Below, one piece after another: positions 33,686 to 45,143 of a stretch of 64,000 bases of DNA; position 1 is the first letter of the stretch; each line of letters opens with the position of its first letter. Under the pieces are notes generated by a model. That model saw only the letters and a list, made by a program, of their open reading frames with translations, did no database searches and was not told the DNA's origin. This DNA is from Helichrysum umbraculigerum (taxonomy: Eukaryota > Streptophyta > Magnoliopsida > Asterales > Asteraceae): contig CATIUR010000002.1 in assembly GCA_949592205.1 (NCBI GenBank), positions 6,548,501-6,612,500 on the forward strand, given 5' to 3'. The position numbers and the translations under genes were made by a program.

Positions 33686-36510
33686 TGAAGGGTTTTTAAC
33701 AGAATTATACGTTATAAAATTTAATCTTTATTAACAATTAATACAATTAATTATGCGGAAACTTTATAGAAAATATTTAATCATATTAAATAAACCCTTT
33801 AGCCAAGATCTATAATTTTCAATAATAAAACATGTATAAAATTAATTAACACTTTAATTAATACGAACTTACATCGAGTGCTCGGCAAGATCTTTAGTCT
33901 TCAAATCGTTGCCAAAATACGAGTTAGCTTATCTTGAACTTGTTTCTTTCTTCTTCAAATCGGCTAGGCTAGGGATACGTTAGGTATCCATCTTTGATTC
34001 ACGGTTGAACGTTTGGTAGTAACTAAAGTGTGAATTAAATACCCAAACAAATAATACGATCAAATCGCAAGATCACAAACCCAAGGGTTGGCCGACTTTT
34101 GGCCTTGGGTCCTTTGGGGCCGGTCGTCGACAAGGAGAGGGGAGGGAGGAGAGGAGAAATTGTTATGGTTTTATCACTAAACAAATGAAACCCTAACCCT
34201 CCTTTTATAGGTTTAGTCCAACTTGTTTTCCAAGTTAATCAAACTAACACCTATAGTCCCTCTAATTTAATTACTTATTAAACCAATCCCAAAGTTAACA
34301 ATTTACAATTGAAACCTTGCAGTTTAAATAACTAATTAAACTAGTAAATCTATTTACAAAACAAATTATAAATAAATTCCTTTAACAAATAATTACACTT
34401 AATTATTTATACATTCGACCAACTAATTCATTTCAACTAAATGAACGATATCAAATAACAATTATAGTATTACACTACTTGTTCGGTTGTGCTCATCGGT
34501 GTGACCCTGCGGTGTTCATGTGAAGCTGGATTTGATATTAATTTATGATAATATTAAGCACATAATCTTTCAGACTCCCACTTGTGCGAAATATTAGCAT
34601 CGGTAAATATCATGTACCTAAGGCGGTCCCTACCAGGACACTTAGGTTAACCAGATCAATGAAGCAATCACTCCTCGTAGCTATACAGCCTAGCTGAGAT
34701 AAAATTCAAAAAGTGAGGGTGTAGCTATTATCCTTTTGCATTTTCTTAAGATATTTTAGAGTATAAGGCATGGACCGTATCAACCTTACAATACTCAATT
34801 CCTATTTTCGATTACCGATTTGTACCGACTAAGCAATTGACTTATCACTCGAGTATGGCCATACATTTCTTCAGTTCAAATCATCGACGGCCTAGGAGAT
34901 ATCTCTCTTGTTTCTTACACAAGAGTTGCAAAGTCCCATCTTGCGAGTTAAACTATAAATCACAACATGTGTTCTTTGTCAGCCAACGAATAACCGTTAT
35001 GGATGCTCATTTACGAACACCGTTAGGTCTCATTAGAAACCAACTAGGTTCACATGCGAAAATCTAGCCTGCTCAGGTCAGAGGATAGTGCGCCACGATT
35101 GAGAATACCCATGACAATGGTCCATGAAGTATTCACTCAATGTGTGGGTCGATCCAACATTTAATCGCATTAAGTGCTAGTGATCAGGCATCACAAATTA
35201 ACAGTGACTGTACCTTATCTGCAGGACAAGTTGCTACTTATAGCTGTAACATACCATCTTTCACTATAACTGATCGCCCTATTGTAGTTCCCACGACAAC
35301 AAGCGGTTATGGATATGTGTCTCATACACTTTAGAATAAATTTGCATTCATTCATGGATACTAAAATATACTAAATATGAACAACATGAAGGCCTCGTCA
35401 TATCTCAATGAGTCATCCAACCTTGACATGCTACAGTTCATGATTTCAGAATCAGGTCGTGATATATGAATATAATTAGACCTAATTCTGATTAATCCAT
35501 ATCAACCATATTTATTAAGATGTATTTCTCCAAACATATCTTATTAAATATCTACCCACTAAACTTAAGACTTTAAGCTTTATTTGTTATAATCACAATT
35601 TGAATCTTTGTCAATGTTATTCCATGATCGTATATATGTACACCGAAGTAAAACATATTAAATCATGATATCATTTACACATAGCATTCACCATGACTAA
35701 CCAACTTAATGAAATTGACTTCACAATAAATTTGATGTTTCCAAATACTTGGATTTTAAAATTTCTTTTAAACAATCATCAAATATTTTAAATCAATTCA
35801 ACAATAAATTTTAATTTCTCTAACAATAAGATTAACAACTTAATGTTCTTGTGAGATATAAAATTTCCATTTAACGCTCCCACTAAATATAACAATACTT
35901 TAGAATTCAATTTCTACAAAACAAATCTTACAATTTATTTTAGAAATGATTCTCTTTATATGCAATTAAATAATAAACTAATGTCTTGGTTTCATGATGT
36001 GTTATGAAAACACACAATCAATTTAATTCTTATAGACAAGAATAAATCAAACCATAACAAGTTTTATTCATATTTAATCCTATTAATTGACAATTCAATT
36101 TAATTGTATCTAATAAGTATTCATACATTTTTATGCATATAATAGATTCAATAATCTAGGAGATTCATCAATCTTTAAAGCATTATTATTTAGTGGCTAA
36201 GTTCCATATAAATCAAACTTATTACTTGGCAACTTACGTATTCAATAATTCACAATTATAAAGATATCAACTAATAAATAACACTTATTTAAATGTATTA
36301 CTCATGAACATGTATCTTTAGATAGATAAGTTCTAAATGAGTCATATTATAGGATTGTTACATGCGGATCTCATTTTGGGATTTAAACATAAGTTTTAAA
36401 ATAAAGAACATTTCAAAAACTTTTAAACACATTTCAAACATTACAAACCAAACTTTAATATTAAATAACTAAAATATTTAAATATTCAAAAACAATTATC
36501 CAAGCTCAAA
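33686..36510 (-). repeat. 3' LTR of the outer element (at least 2,825 bp)
   Basis: It starts TGAAGGGTTTTTAACAG. The repeat matches 61171-64000 to the window end, so its true right boundary could be further right, before the gag stop at 36753. The short plus-strand frames at 34837-35334 are repeated or nearly so in the other LTR, carry no motif, and are not genes. Confidence 0.8.
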
Positions 36511-36752
36511 CCGAGCAAACCATAATGTGAAAACAAATGTATGAAATAATATCCCAAAATTTAAAATAAATCAACATGCCTATAGCACTTATTCTTCCAC
36601 AATCCAAGCGTCTTGAACAATCAACGCCATCTCCATAGCTCCACTTCAAGTGCTCCATCACTTCTTAACCCCTACAATAAAAATTGTACACATTAGATAC
36701 CATCTAATATAGTCATATGAAGTAAATAAACAATCCTTTAAGGATATCAATA
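36511..36752 (-). other. Segment between gag stop and 3' LTR of the outer element
   Basis: This must contain the polypurine tract and perhaps the last part of the LTR. Purine-rich minus-strand candidates are GTAGGGGTTAAGAAGTGATGGAG (around 36652-36675) and TGTGGAAGAATAAG. I cannot choose between them. Confidence 0.4.
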
Positions 36753-37611
36753 TTAACCAGAACTCTCAACACCATTCCTCTTATCAGCAAGATAATCGGG
36801 ACAGTTCCTCCTCCAATGTCCAAGCTTACCACAATGAAAGCAGTTATGCTCAGCTTTGGACACTTTGGCTTTAGGTGCTGGCTTTGAAGTTGAATCTCCA
36901 TTCTTCTTCTTTCCCTTGTTGCCACGGAACTTACGCTTCTTCTTTATGCCCCCATCACGAATCATAAGCACATCTTTAGTCTTGACGGGTTCCATATCCC
37001 GTTGAGCAGTTTTCAACATTTGATGCAACTCATGGATCGTCCTTTCCGTATTTTTCATATTGTAATTGAGCACAAATTGCTTGTACTCCTTACTCAATGA
37101 AGCAAGAATCATATCAATAGCTAATTCTTGTGGAAAGGCATGACCAAGTCTTTCAAGACGGTTAAGATGTCCTATCATCTTCACAACATGGGCACTCACA
37201 TCAGACCCCTCGGCCATCTTGCAACTATTCAAATCCTTAGTGGCGTCGAACCTTTCGGTTCTAGCGGTGGATTGAAAAGTTTCCCTTAAACGACGAATCA
37301 AATCATACGCCGTTGTCTCCATGTAATTAACTTGGAGTTCGGGAGACATAGTTGCAAGCATCAAACATTGCACGTCCAAAAGATCGTTCTCATGCTTAGA
37401 GTGAGCATTTCTAACGTTCTCGGCGGCATCGTTTGGCTGTGCGGGACCAATTTGTATCTCGAGCACATACCACTTTCGTTCATGGCGAAGGACGATTTGA
37501 AGGTTCCTTTCCCAATTACGAAAGTTAGGGCCGGGTCAACTTATCCTTCTCAAGGATTGAACGAAGCGACAAGTTCATGGTAGTGTTTGCGTTAATGTTG
37601 TTATTAGCCAT
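36753..37611 (-). pseudogene. Copia gag (UBN2/Angela-Tork type), one frameshift
   Basis: The minus-strand ATG at 37611 opens MANNNINANTTMNLSLRSIL. The frame is lost near 37527, and the reading continues in another frame as NFRNWERNLQIVLRHERKWY, and then unbroken to a stop at 36753. The body has the CLMLATM, YDLIRRLRETF and ELAIDMILASL-type blocks of Copia gag, a basic linker, and one zinc knuckle CFHCGKLGHWRRNC near the end. The protein stops ~10 residues after the knuckle instead of continuing into protease. The capsid-like domain is otherwise intact. A gag-only gene is typical of elements that use pol supplied by relatives. Confidence 0.85.
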
Positions 37612-37993
37612 CTACATTAAAACAAACAAACTTTAGTTATTCCGATTTAAACTCTTAATAATTCATAAACCCTAATAGAACTATTAAGCTAGGATCCGAC
37701 ATTCACACTAAAGTGTGCCCTCAACGAAGGCTGCAATGACATACGATAGCTTTTTAGGTAGATCACCTATCAATTGCATCACATATACAACTCCTAGACT
37801 CTTAAGACTCTAAATTTTAATGTTTAGGTATATTTAATCTCAACTTACACCTTGGGCCGAGTCTCACTTGGGTCACCAATAGACCAAACCATTTGCTAAC
37901 TGTGGGGAACCGGCCATCTTCTCAAGTGGATATCGCGGCCCTTTCACTTCACCCTAATCGAGTACATCCATGCCCACCCGCGGAGGCGGAAAA
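37612..37993 (-). other. Leader of the outer element, gag-proximal part
   Basis: Noncoding. Read on the minus strand it lies between the Cassandra insertion and the gag ATG. It includes a GC-richer part around 37900-37990. GAAAA at 37989-37993 is the left half of the Cassandra target duplication. Confidence 0.5.
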
Positions 37994-38059
37994 TGTAACA
38001 ACCCGCTTACCATGACACAATATTGTCCGCTTTGCCCGCAGGCGCACGGATTTGCTCTT

Positions 38060-38737
38060 TGTTGGGTCAAAACTGTTTCTGGTCTGAGTTGAAGTTCTGA
38101 TGAGAAGAGTACAAGTGATTAAAACTGTTTGTTTTGAAGGTTAAAACTGTCTTTACGAAGTTACAACTGATAGAAGAAAACTGACGAGAAGACAAGTGTT
38201 ACAACTGATTGAAGACATATTACAACTGATAGTTATGTGTGTGTAAGTAGTTAAAACTGCTTATGTATTTGTAACTGTAAGTTATATATGAAATAGTTAA
38301 CACTGATTGTCTATTTGTACTTGGTCTATGTTACAATTGAAGCAGTTACCACTGAATGTGAAACAAGTTACAACTGTTTACTTCAGACTGGTAGTTAAAA
38401 CTGTTTATGATTTTGTGATAAGTATGAGTCGGTTATGGAAGTTATTTTATTCCATATTTGTAGGAGATTGTATAGGACTCTATGTGTTATAAATAGAGAT
38501 CCTTTAGACCTAGATAGGTTAACGTAATTTTGCGCAGCTTCAAGGTTTTCTGTAACCCTAATACATCAAGTGTATTCGTCTTATATCATTAATAAGATTG
38601 AAGCTTTCGATATATTATTGTGTTCATTGATATTCATTGATCTTCTTAATATTATTGAGTGTGATTTCGCAACTTCTCAATAATACATTCAAAGCTTATT
38701 ACATACGATTGTTTATTAAGTTAAACAGGGACTAACA
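38060..38737 (+). repeat. 5' LTR of the young Copia, 678 bp
   Basis: It starts TGTTGGGTCAAAACTG and ends GGGACTAACA. It holds about twelve TTAMMACTG-type motifs and a TATAAATAG box at 38488-38496. The internal 61-aa frame at 38307-38492 is repeated in the other LTR and is not a gene. Confidence 0.95.
38488..38496 (+). promoter_or_regulatory. TATA box of the Copia LTR
   Basis: TATAAATAG in the 5' LTR, 250 bp before its end, is the best Pol II TATA candidate. The same box is at 49639-49647 in the 3' LTR. Upstream of it lies the ACTG motif array, which may act as a set of MYB-type sites. Confidence 0.65.
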
Positions 38738-38740
38738 AAG

Positions 38741-38752
38741 TGGTATCAGAGC
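38741..38752 (+). other. Primer-binding site, initiator tRNA-Met
   Basis: TGGTATCAGAGC stands three bases after the 5' LTR end. It is the usual Copia primer site. Confidence 0.9.
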
Positions 38753-38835
38753 TTGAGAAGCTTTGAAGACAGGAAGATCTGGGATTATTAGTATTAGTAT
38801 TTGAGTTTTAGTACAGATATTAAGTTTTGATTTCA

Positions 38836-41556
38836 ATGGCGACTGAAGGTAATGAAGGAATTCAAGCAACAAAGATTCCAATGCTTAAACCTGATGAGTT
38901 TGACCTGTGGAAGGTCAGAATCAGGCAATATATGCTTCTCACAGACTATCAGATGTGGGAAGTTGTTGTTAATGGTATACCAGTAACTCTTGATGGTGAT
39001 GGAGTAAAGCAACCAAGAGCTCCACCAACATCTGAAGCAGAGAGGAAAATCAGATCTACTGAGTACAAGGCACTTAGTACTCTGTTGCTATCCATTCCGA
39101 ATGAGCATCAGAGCAGATTTGATAATTGTGAAGATCCCAAGGTATTAATGGAGGCGATTGAGAAGAGGTTTGGTGGTAATGATAACACCAAAAAGAATAA
39201 AAGATCTCTGTTAAAGCAACAATTTGAAAATTTTAGCCATGTGAAAACTGAAACTCTAACTCAAACCTTTGACAGGTTTACTAAATTAGTTGGAGAATTG
39301 GAAAATCACAAGGTTAAGATTGACAAAGAAGATCTTAACAGAAAATTCTTAAGATCATTAGGTGATGAATGGACAATCTATACTGTTGGATTGAGGCAGA
39401 GTTCAGACATTGAAGTTAAGGAACTTGAAGATATATACAATGATCTGAGGAATTTTGAGTCTGAGGTGGAAAGTAAGAAGCAAGCAACTGGATATAGTCA
39501 TAATGCTGCTTTTATGTCTATGGCTGGAACAAAGGTAGAATCAAGTCAAATGGGTTCTACTTATGTTTCAGGGGGAGCAGGATCATCATCAAATAGTTCT
39601 AATGATCAGATCTTAGAATCTTTCTTTGCAAGTAATGTGAATTCTTCACTTACTAATGAAGATCTGGAACAATTTGATGGTGATGATCTAGAGGAGATGG
39701 ACATCAAGTGGCAAATTGCATTGATTACTCAGAGAGCAAAAAGGTTCATGCAGAGGACTGGCAGGAATAATTTTGCATACAAAAGGAATGATGCAAATTG
39801 GTTTGATAAGAGCAAGATTGAGTGTTTCAACTGTCACAAGATGGGACACTTTGCCAGAGAATGCAGAAACCCTAGGCAAGAGCAGAATGGTAATGGTCAG
39901 AGATCTGGAAGCACTGGAACACAGACTAGAAATATTCCAATTCAGGGGGCTTCAGCAAATGCCTTGGTGTCTATGGATGGCTGTGGATGGGACTGGAGTG
40001 ATCAAGAAGAGCATGTTGTGAAGAATCAATGTCTCATGGCCATTGCAGAATCTGACAAAAAGTCAGAAGTTCCTTCTGAGGTACAAAATAAATTATGTTC
40101 TGCTGTTTGTAAACAAACTGTTAAACACTACAGAGATCATAATATAAAAGTGTGTGAGGAACTAAAACAATGGGAAATCAAAAGTAAACACACCATAACA
40201 GTCATTGAAAATCTGGAAAATCAAATAAAGGCATATGAAGTCAATGCAACACAGTTTAAATATGACATTGAATATGCTAGGTGGGAGAGAGACACTTTTA
40301 AAGATAAAGTTGAGTTATTATCTAAGAAACTTACTGAGGTCACATGTGAAAGAGATAGTATAAGGCTTGATGTAAGTAAGTTAGAACATGCTTCAAAGAG
40401 TGTAAATAAACTTATTAATTCACAGATTCATGATAAACTTAAGACTGGATTAGGGTACAATAATGTACCTCCACCTTATAATCACACCTACTTTCCTCCT
40501 AAAAGTGAAATTGATATCAATTCACTTAAAAGAGGAATGATAGATGAGGTTAAAAAGGCTGATCCAATTAAAAGTTTATCTGATGATGAACTGTTTGTAG
40601 AAGGTGAAGTTAGTGACTGGACTGAAGAAGATGATCAGAGTGATAGGACATCTGATAGTGAGAAGAGTGTAAAAACTGAATCATCTAAGTCTGAGTCAAC
40701 ATGTGAGGATGTGAAAAGAGTAATTACTAATCTAGTTTCTAATCTTAAAACTGATAAACTAGAAGAGGGTAAGAAAATGTTTCAGGAAAAGGCTAAATTG
40801 GATTTAGAGAAAGTGAGCATGAATACTAACAAATCTAAACATGGGTTAGGATATGTTAGTAATACAGTTAATTCAGTTACTAAACCTGTTGTTAAATCTG
40901 TTGTGAATAACTGTGTTAATTGTAAATGTAAAGCAAGTACTTCTTCTTCACAGAATTTTCAAAAGCAAAAACCCAGAGGTAATCAAAGAAACTGGAATCA
41001 AATGATTTCACAGAAACTGGGTAATAATGTCACTGTGATTAAAGAAATGTCTTGCTTTATATGTGGAAAAATGGGTCATCTTCAATATGACTGTTATCAT
41101 AAGTCTGAGAATGTTCAAAGGATTAGAAAACAGTCATGGACAAAAGCAAATATGATTAACAAACAAAATTTTCAATCAAAAGTTAATCGTACTGCCAGAG
41201 TTCAGAAGATAAACTCAAAGGCTAACAAGTTAAGCACTGCTACAGGTAAATCTACTGCAGCAGTAATAACAAATTTAGCCAAAAGCTTAAAGACTAAAAC
41301 AGTGGAAACTAAAAACAAGAACAGTGTTAACAAAATTAACACTGATCTTTCAATTGGTAAACCAGTTAAAACTGTTAAGCCAAAGAACACTGTTAAGTCT
41401 AAAATTAGTTGGATTTGGACACCTATTAAGACTGATAAATTAACAGATCCAAATTCCAACAGTGCATCACAATCAATAATCTTCAAGAAAGTTGAATATG
41501 TGAATGCACATGGGAAACCCAAAGCCAAATTGGTTTGGGTTCCCAAGAGAAATTAA
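38836..41556 (+). CDS. gag: Copia Gag, 906 aa, two zinc knuckles
   Basis: Gag forms the virus-like particle around the element's RNA in the cytoplasm. The ATG at 38836 (CAATGGCG) is chosen; the frame is open nine bases earlier but only from a TTG. Residues ~1-230 are the capsid-like region typical of Copia gag, with FDLWKVRIRQYM, STLLLSIP and RFTKLVGEL blocks. A first zinc knuckle CFNCHKMGHFAREC lies at about residue 330, and a second, CFICGKMGHLQYDC, at about 740. Between them are a long charged helical region (residues ~400-540) and an acidic patch (~600-650). The protein is much longer than simple Copia gags (~300-400 aa) and resembles Sirevirus-type extended gags. It ends in TAA at 41554-41556. 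Pol lies in another frame, opening 15 bases later. Confidence 0.9.
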   Translation: MATEGNEGIQATKIPMLKPDEFDLWKVRIRQYMLLTDYQMWEVVVNGIPVTLDGDGVKQPRAPPTSEAERKIRSTEYKALSTLLLSIPNEHQSRFDNCEDPKVLMEAIEKRFGGNDNTKKNKRSLLKQQFENFSHVKTETLTQTFDRFTKLVGELENHKVKIDKEDLNRKFLRSLGDEWTIYTVGLRQSSDIEVKELEDIYNDLRNFESEVESKKQATGYSHNAAFMSMAGTKVESSQMGSTYVSGGAGSSSNSSNDQILESFFASNVNSSLTNEDLEQFDGDDLEEMDIKWQIALITQRAKRFMQRTGRNNFAYKRNDANWFDKSKIECFNCHKMGHFARECRNPRQEQNGNGQRSGSTGTQTRNIPIQGASANALVSMDGCGWDWSDQEEHVVKNQCLMAIAESDKKSEVPSEVQNKLCSAVCKQTVKHYRDHNIKVCEELKQWEIKSKHTITVIENLENQIKAYEVNATQFKYDIEYARWERDTFKDKVELLSKKLTEVTCERDSIRLDVSKLEHASKSVNKLINSQIHDKLKTGLGYNNVPPPYNHTYFPPKSEIDINSLKRGMIDEVKKADPIKSLSDDELFVEGEVSDWTEEDDQSDRTSDSEKSVKTESSKSESTCEDVKRVITNLVSNLKTDKLEEGKKMFQEKAKLDLEKVSMNTNKSKHGLGYVSNTVNSVTKPVVKSVVNNCVNCKCKASTSSSQNFQKQKPRGNQRNWNQMISQKLGNNVTVIKEMSCFICGKMGHLQYDCYHKSENVQRIRKQSWTKANMINKQNFQSKVNRTARVQKINSKANKLSTATGKSTAAVITNLAKSLKTKTVETKNKNSVNKINTDLSIGKPVKTVKPKNTVKSKISWIWTPIKTDKLTDPNSNSASQSIIFKKVEYVNAHGKPKAKLVWVPKRN

Positions 41557-41582
41557 TTCTCTTTTTTTGACTGTTTGTGCAG
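41557..41582 (+). other. Candidate 3' splice site between gag and pol
   Basis: TTCTCTTTTTTTGACTGTTT followed by GTGCAG and then GG: a pyrimidine tract and a CAG ending match the plant 3' splice-site consensus. It sits exactly where gag has stopped and the pol frame begins. No donor is proven. GAG-GTACAA near 40080 is one phase-compatible candidate. Confidence 0.45.
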
Positions 41583-44500
41583 GGCAAGCCTAAAAGCTTA
41601 TGGCACATTGATAGTGGATGCTCAAGGCACATGACTGGAGACAAAGAAAAGCTGCAGGATTTCAAATCTTTTGATGGAGGATATGTAGCTTTTGGAAGTA
41701 ATCCAAAAGGAGGAAGGATCACAGGAAAAGGAACAGTTCAGAGTGAAAAGCTAAGTTTTGATAATGTTTATTTTGTGGAACAATTGAGGTATAATTTACT
41801 AAGTGTGAGTCAAATCACAGATAAAAAGAACCCAGTTCATTTTACTGACACTGAATGCCTTATCTTGTCCAAGGATTTCAAAATACCTGAAAACATGATT
41901 TTAATGAGAATTCCAAGGCAAGATAATGTCTATAAGTGTGACTTAGTAAATATGACACCTCAACCTGATTTAAACTGCCTTATTTCTAAAGCAAGTGTGA
42001 ATGAATCTGAATTGTGGCATAGGAGGATGTGTCACATGAATTTCAAAACCATTAATAAACTTGTCAAAAACAAGCTTGTTAGAGGTTTGCCTGAAAAGGT
42101 CTATTCATGTGATGATCATTGTGTTTCTTGTCAAAAGGGAAAGCAACACAAATCTTCATTTAAGTCCAAATCTGTGAACACAAATAGCACACCCTTACAC
42201 TTATTGCATATGGACTTATTTGGACCAACCAGTATAAGTAGTATGGGGTAAAAGTCTTACTGCTTTGTGATTATTGATGATTACACTAGATTTACATGGG
42301 TTTTCTTTCTTAGGACAAAGGATGAGACATGTGAAATACTTAGATCATTTATAACTAAGATGGAAAATCAATTGGATAAAAGAGTGAAGATCATCAGAAG
42401 TGATAATGGAACAGAATTTAAAAATCATGAGATGGATAAATTTTGTGAAGTTAAAGGTATTAAGAGAGAATTTAGTGCACCTAGAACTCCTCAACAAAAT
42501 GGAGTAGCTGAAAGGAGGAATAGGACACTGATTGAGGCTGCTAGAACCATGATATCTGATGCAAAGCTACCTATGTCCTTTTGGGCAGAGGTAGTTAGCA
42601 CAGCTTGCTATGTTCAGAATATAGTATTAGTTGTTAAGCCTCATAACAAGACACCATATGAACTGTTGTTTAAGAGAAAGCCTTTGGTTAGTTTCTTAAA
42701 ATCTTTTGGGTGTCCTTGTACTATCTTAAATACCAAAGATCACTTAGGTAAATTTCAAAGTAAGGCAGATGAGGGGATATTTGTTGGTTACTCTATTCAA
42801 AGTAAATCTTATAGGGTATTCAATCAAAGGACCAGGATCATAGAGGAATCTGTGCACATCACTTTTAATGAAAACACTGTTAATCCTGAAGGAAAAGGTC
42901 CTGAATCACTGTTTGATATTGATGCACTTAATACTGCTTTTAGATATACAAATGTGGATACTAGTGCAGGTACAAGTGCATGTACAAATACAGGTACAGG
43001 TGATGGAGAAGGTAGATCAGACTCAGGAATATCAGCTGGAATGAAGAAGGATTCATTGGAATACATATTATTTCCAATTTGGTCTCCTGATCCCCCAGAA
43101 GTGTTTGATACTGATCAATCAAAGACATCACAGGATATGGAAACAGGAAAATCTGATGAAACATCATTTTCTCATGTTGATGATTCTGATAGACCTGTTA
43201 TTGAAGACAGTGCAGAGGACAGTGATATGAGTCCAGTACAGAGGTATACAAAGGCAAGTGTGGATGTTGATCAGACACCAACAAAGCATCTTGACAAGGA
43301 GCAGGAACAATTGAATTATCTACATTTGATGAGCTCTACTCCTGTGTCAAAGAGAATTGCAAGAGAAGTGTCAAGTAGTGAGTCTGGACAAGAAGGAAAT
43401 TTTACTAACTTGGAGGAGAGGATTGAAGAAACAGCAGCATCTAAATACATTACTCATAAAGATCATCCACTTGAGAATGTAATAGGAGATATTGAATCTG
43501 CTGTTAAAACAAGAAATCAAAGTCAGATGTTTGAAGCTTCAGCAAATGAGGAAGAAGTAAATCTTGATACAGAAGCTGTTAATACTTCTTTGTTTGCCTG
43601 TTTTCTGTCTCAAACAGAACCAAAGAAGGTTACTGAAGCTTTGAGAGATCCTAGTTGGATTGAAGCTATGCAAGAGGAGTTGCTTCAGTTTAAGATTCAA
43701 GAAGTCTGGACATTGGTTGATTTGCCTAAAGGGAAGAGGGCAATTGGTACTAAATGGATTTTCAAAAACAAGAAGGATGAAAGAGGTATAGTGATCAAAA
43801 ACAAGGCTAGATTGGTTGCACAGGGGTATTCACAAGAAGAGGGGATTGATTATGATAAGGTTTTTGCACCTGTTGCAAGAATAGAGGCAATTAGATTGTT
43901 TTTGGCTTATGCTTCATTCAAAGGATTCATTGTGTATCAGATGGATGTTAAGAGTGCTTTTCTGTATGGCACTATACAGGAAGAGGTTTATGTATGTCAA
44001 CCACCAGGGTTTGAAGATTCTAAGTTTCCTGATAAAGTTTTTAAACTGGATAAGGCTCTTTATGGCTTACACCAAGCACCTAGAGCCTGGTATGATACTT
44101 TTTCAGATTATCTGTTGCAAAATGGATTCAAAAGGGGTGCAATAGATAAAACTTTGTTTACTAAAAGAATTAAGAATGATATCCTACTGGTTCAAGTCTA
44201 TGTAGATGATATTATTTTTGATTCAACAAAGGACAGTCTTTGCAAGGAGTTTGAATCATTGATGCATGAAAAGTTCAAGATGAGCTCTATGGGAGAATTA
44301 ACATTTTTCTTGGGGCTGCAAGTGAAGCAACAGAAAGAAGGAATCTTTATTCATCAAAGTAAGTATGTTAATGATATACTGGATCGGTTTGGGTACAAAG
44401 ATGCTAAAGTGGCAAGCACACCAGTTGAGACAAACAAGAAATTACATGCAGATCTTGAGGGGGAGAGTGTGGATGAACATCTTTACAGATCAATGATTGG

Positions 44501-45143
44501 GTCTCTTATGTATCTCACTTCATCAAGGCCTGACATCATGTTTGCAGTGTGCTTATGTGCAAGATTTCAAGCTAATCCAAAGCTATCACATCTTCTAGCA
44601 GTCAAAAGAATATTTAGATATTTAAAGGGTCAACCAAAATTGGGCCTTTGGTATCCAAAGTTTAATTCTTTTGATCTGATAGCTTACACAGATAGTGATT
44701 ATGGAGGAGCTAATCTGGACAGGAAATCTACATCAGGAGGTTGTCAATTTTTGGGAGATAGATTGGTTTCATGGCAATACAAGAAACAAACCACTGTATC
44801 TACATCTACAGCAGAGGCAGAGTATGTAGCAGCTGCAAGTTGCTGTGCTCAAGTGCTATGGATTCAGAATCAGATGTTAGATTATGGTTTTACCTTTCTT
44901 AATACTCCTATTTTTATTGATAATAGTTCTGCAATCAGTATTATCAATAACCCAGTTAAACATTCTAAAACAAAGCACATTGAAATCAGATATCATTTCA
45001 TTAGAGATTGTAATGAGAAAAGACTTATTCAAATTTTGAAAGTTCATACTGATAATCAGTTTGCTGATCTGTTTACTAAAGCTTTTGATGTAGGCAGATT
45101 CACATTCTTGGTTACTAGTATTGGAATGATCAATTTGTCTTAA
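41571..45143 (+). pseudogene. pol: Copia Pol polyprotein, one in-frame stop in integrase
   Basis: The frame opens after a TGA at 41568-41570. Protease: LWHIDSGCSRHMTG near 41600, with catalytic DSG. Integrase zinc domain: LWHRRMCHMNF ... CVSCQKG, about 42015-42140. Integrase core: first Asp in MDLFGP near 42210, second in RSDNGTEF near 42400, Glu in NGVAERRNRTL near 42510. A TAA stop at 42249-42251 lies between the first and second catalytic residues, so a single translated product would end there. Reverse transcriptase: from about 43640, with KARLVAQG, YQMDVKSAFL and the catalytic YVDD at 44199-44210. RNase H: YTDSDYGG near 44690, STAEAEY, FIDNSSA, HIEIRYHFIRD. The rest is unbroken, so the stop is recent. 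This order is diagnostic of Copia (Ty1/copia, Pseudoviridae). Confidence 0.9.
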
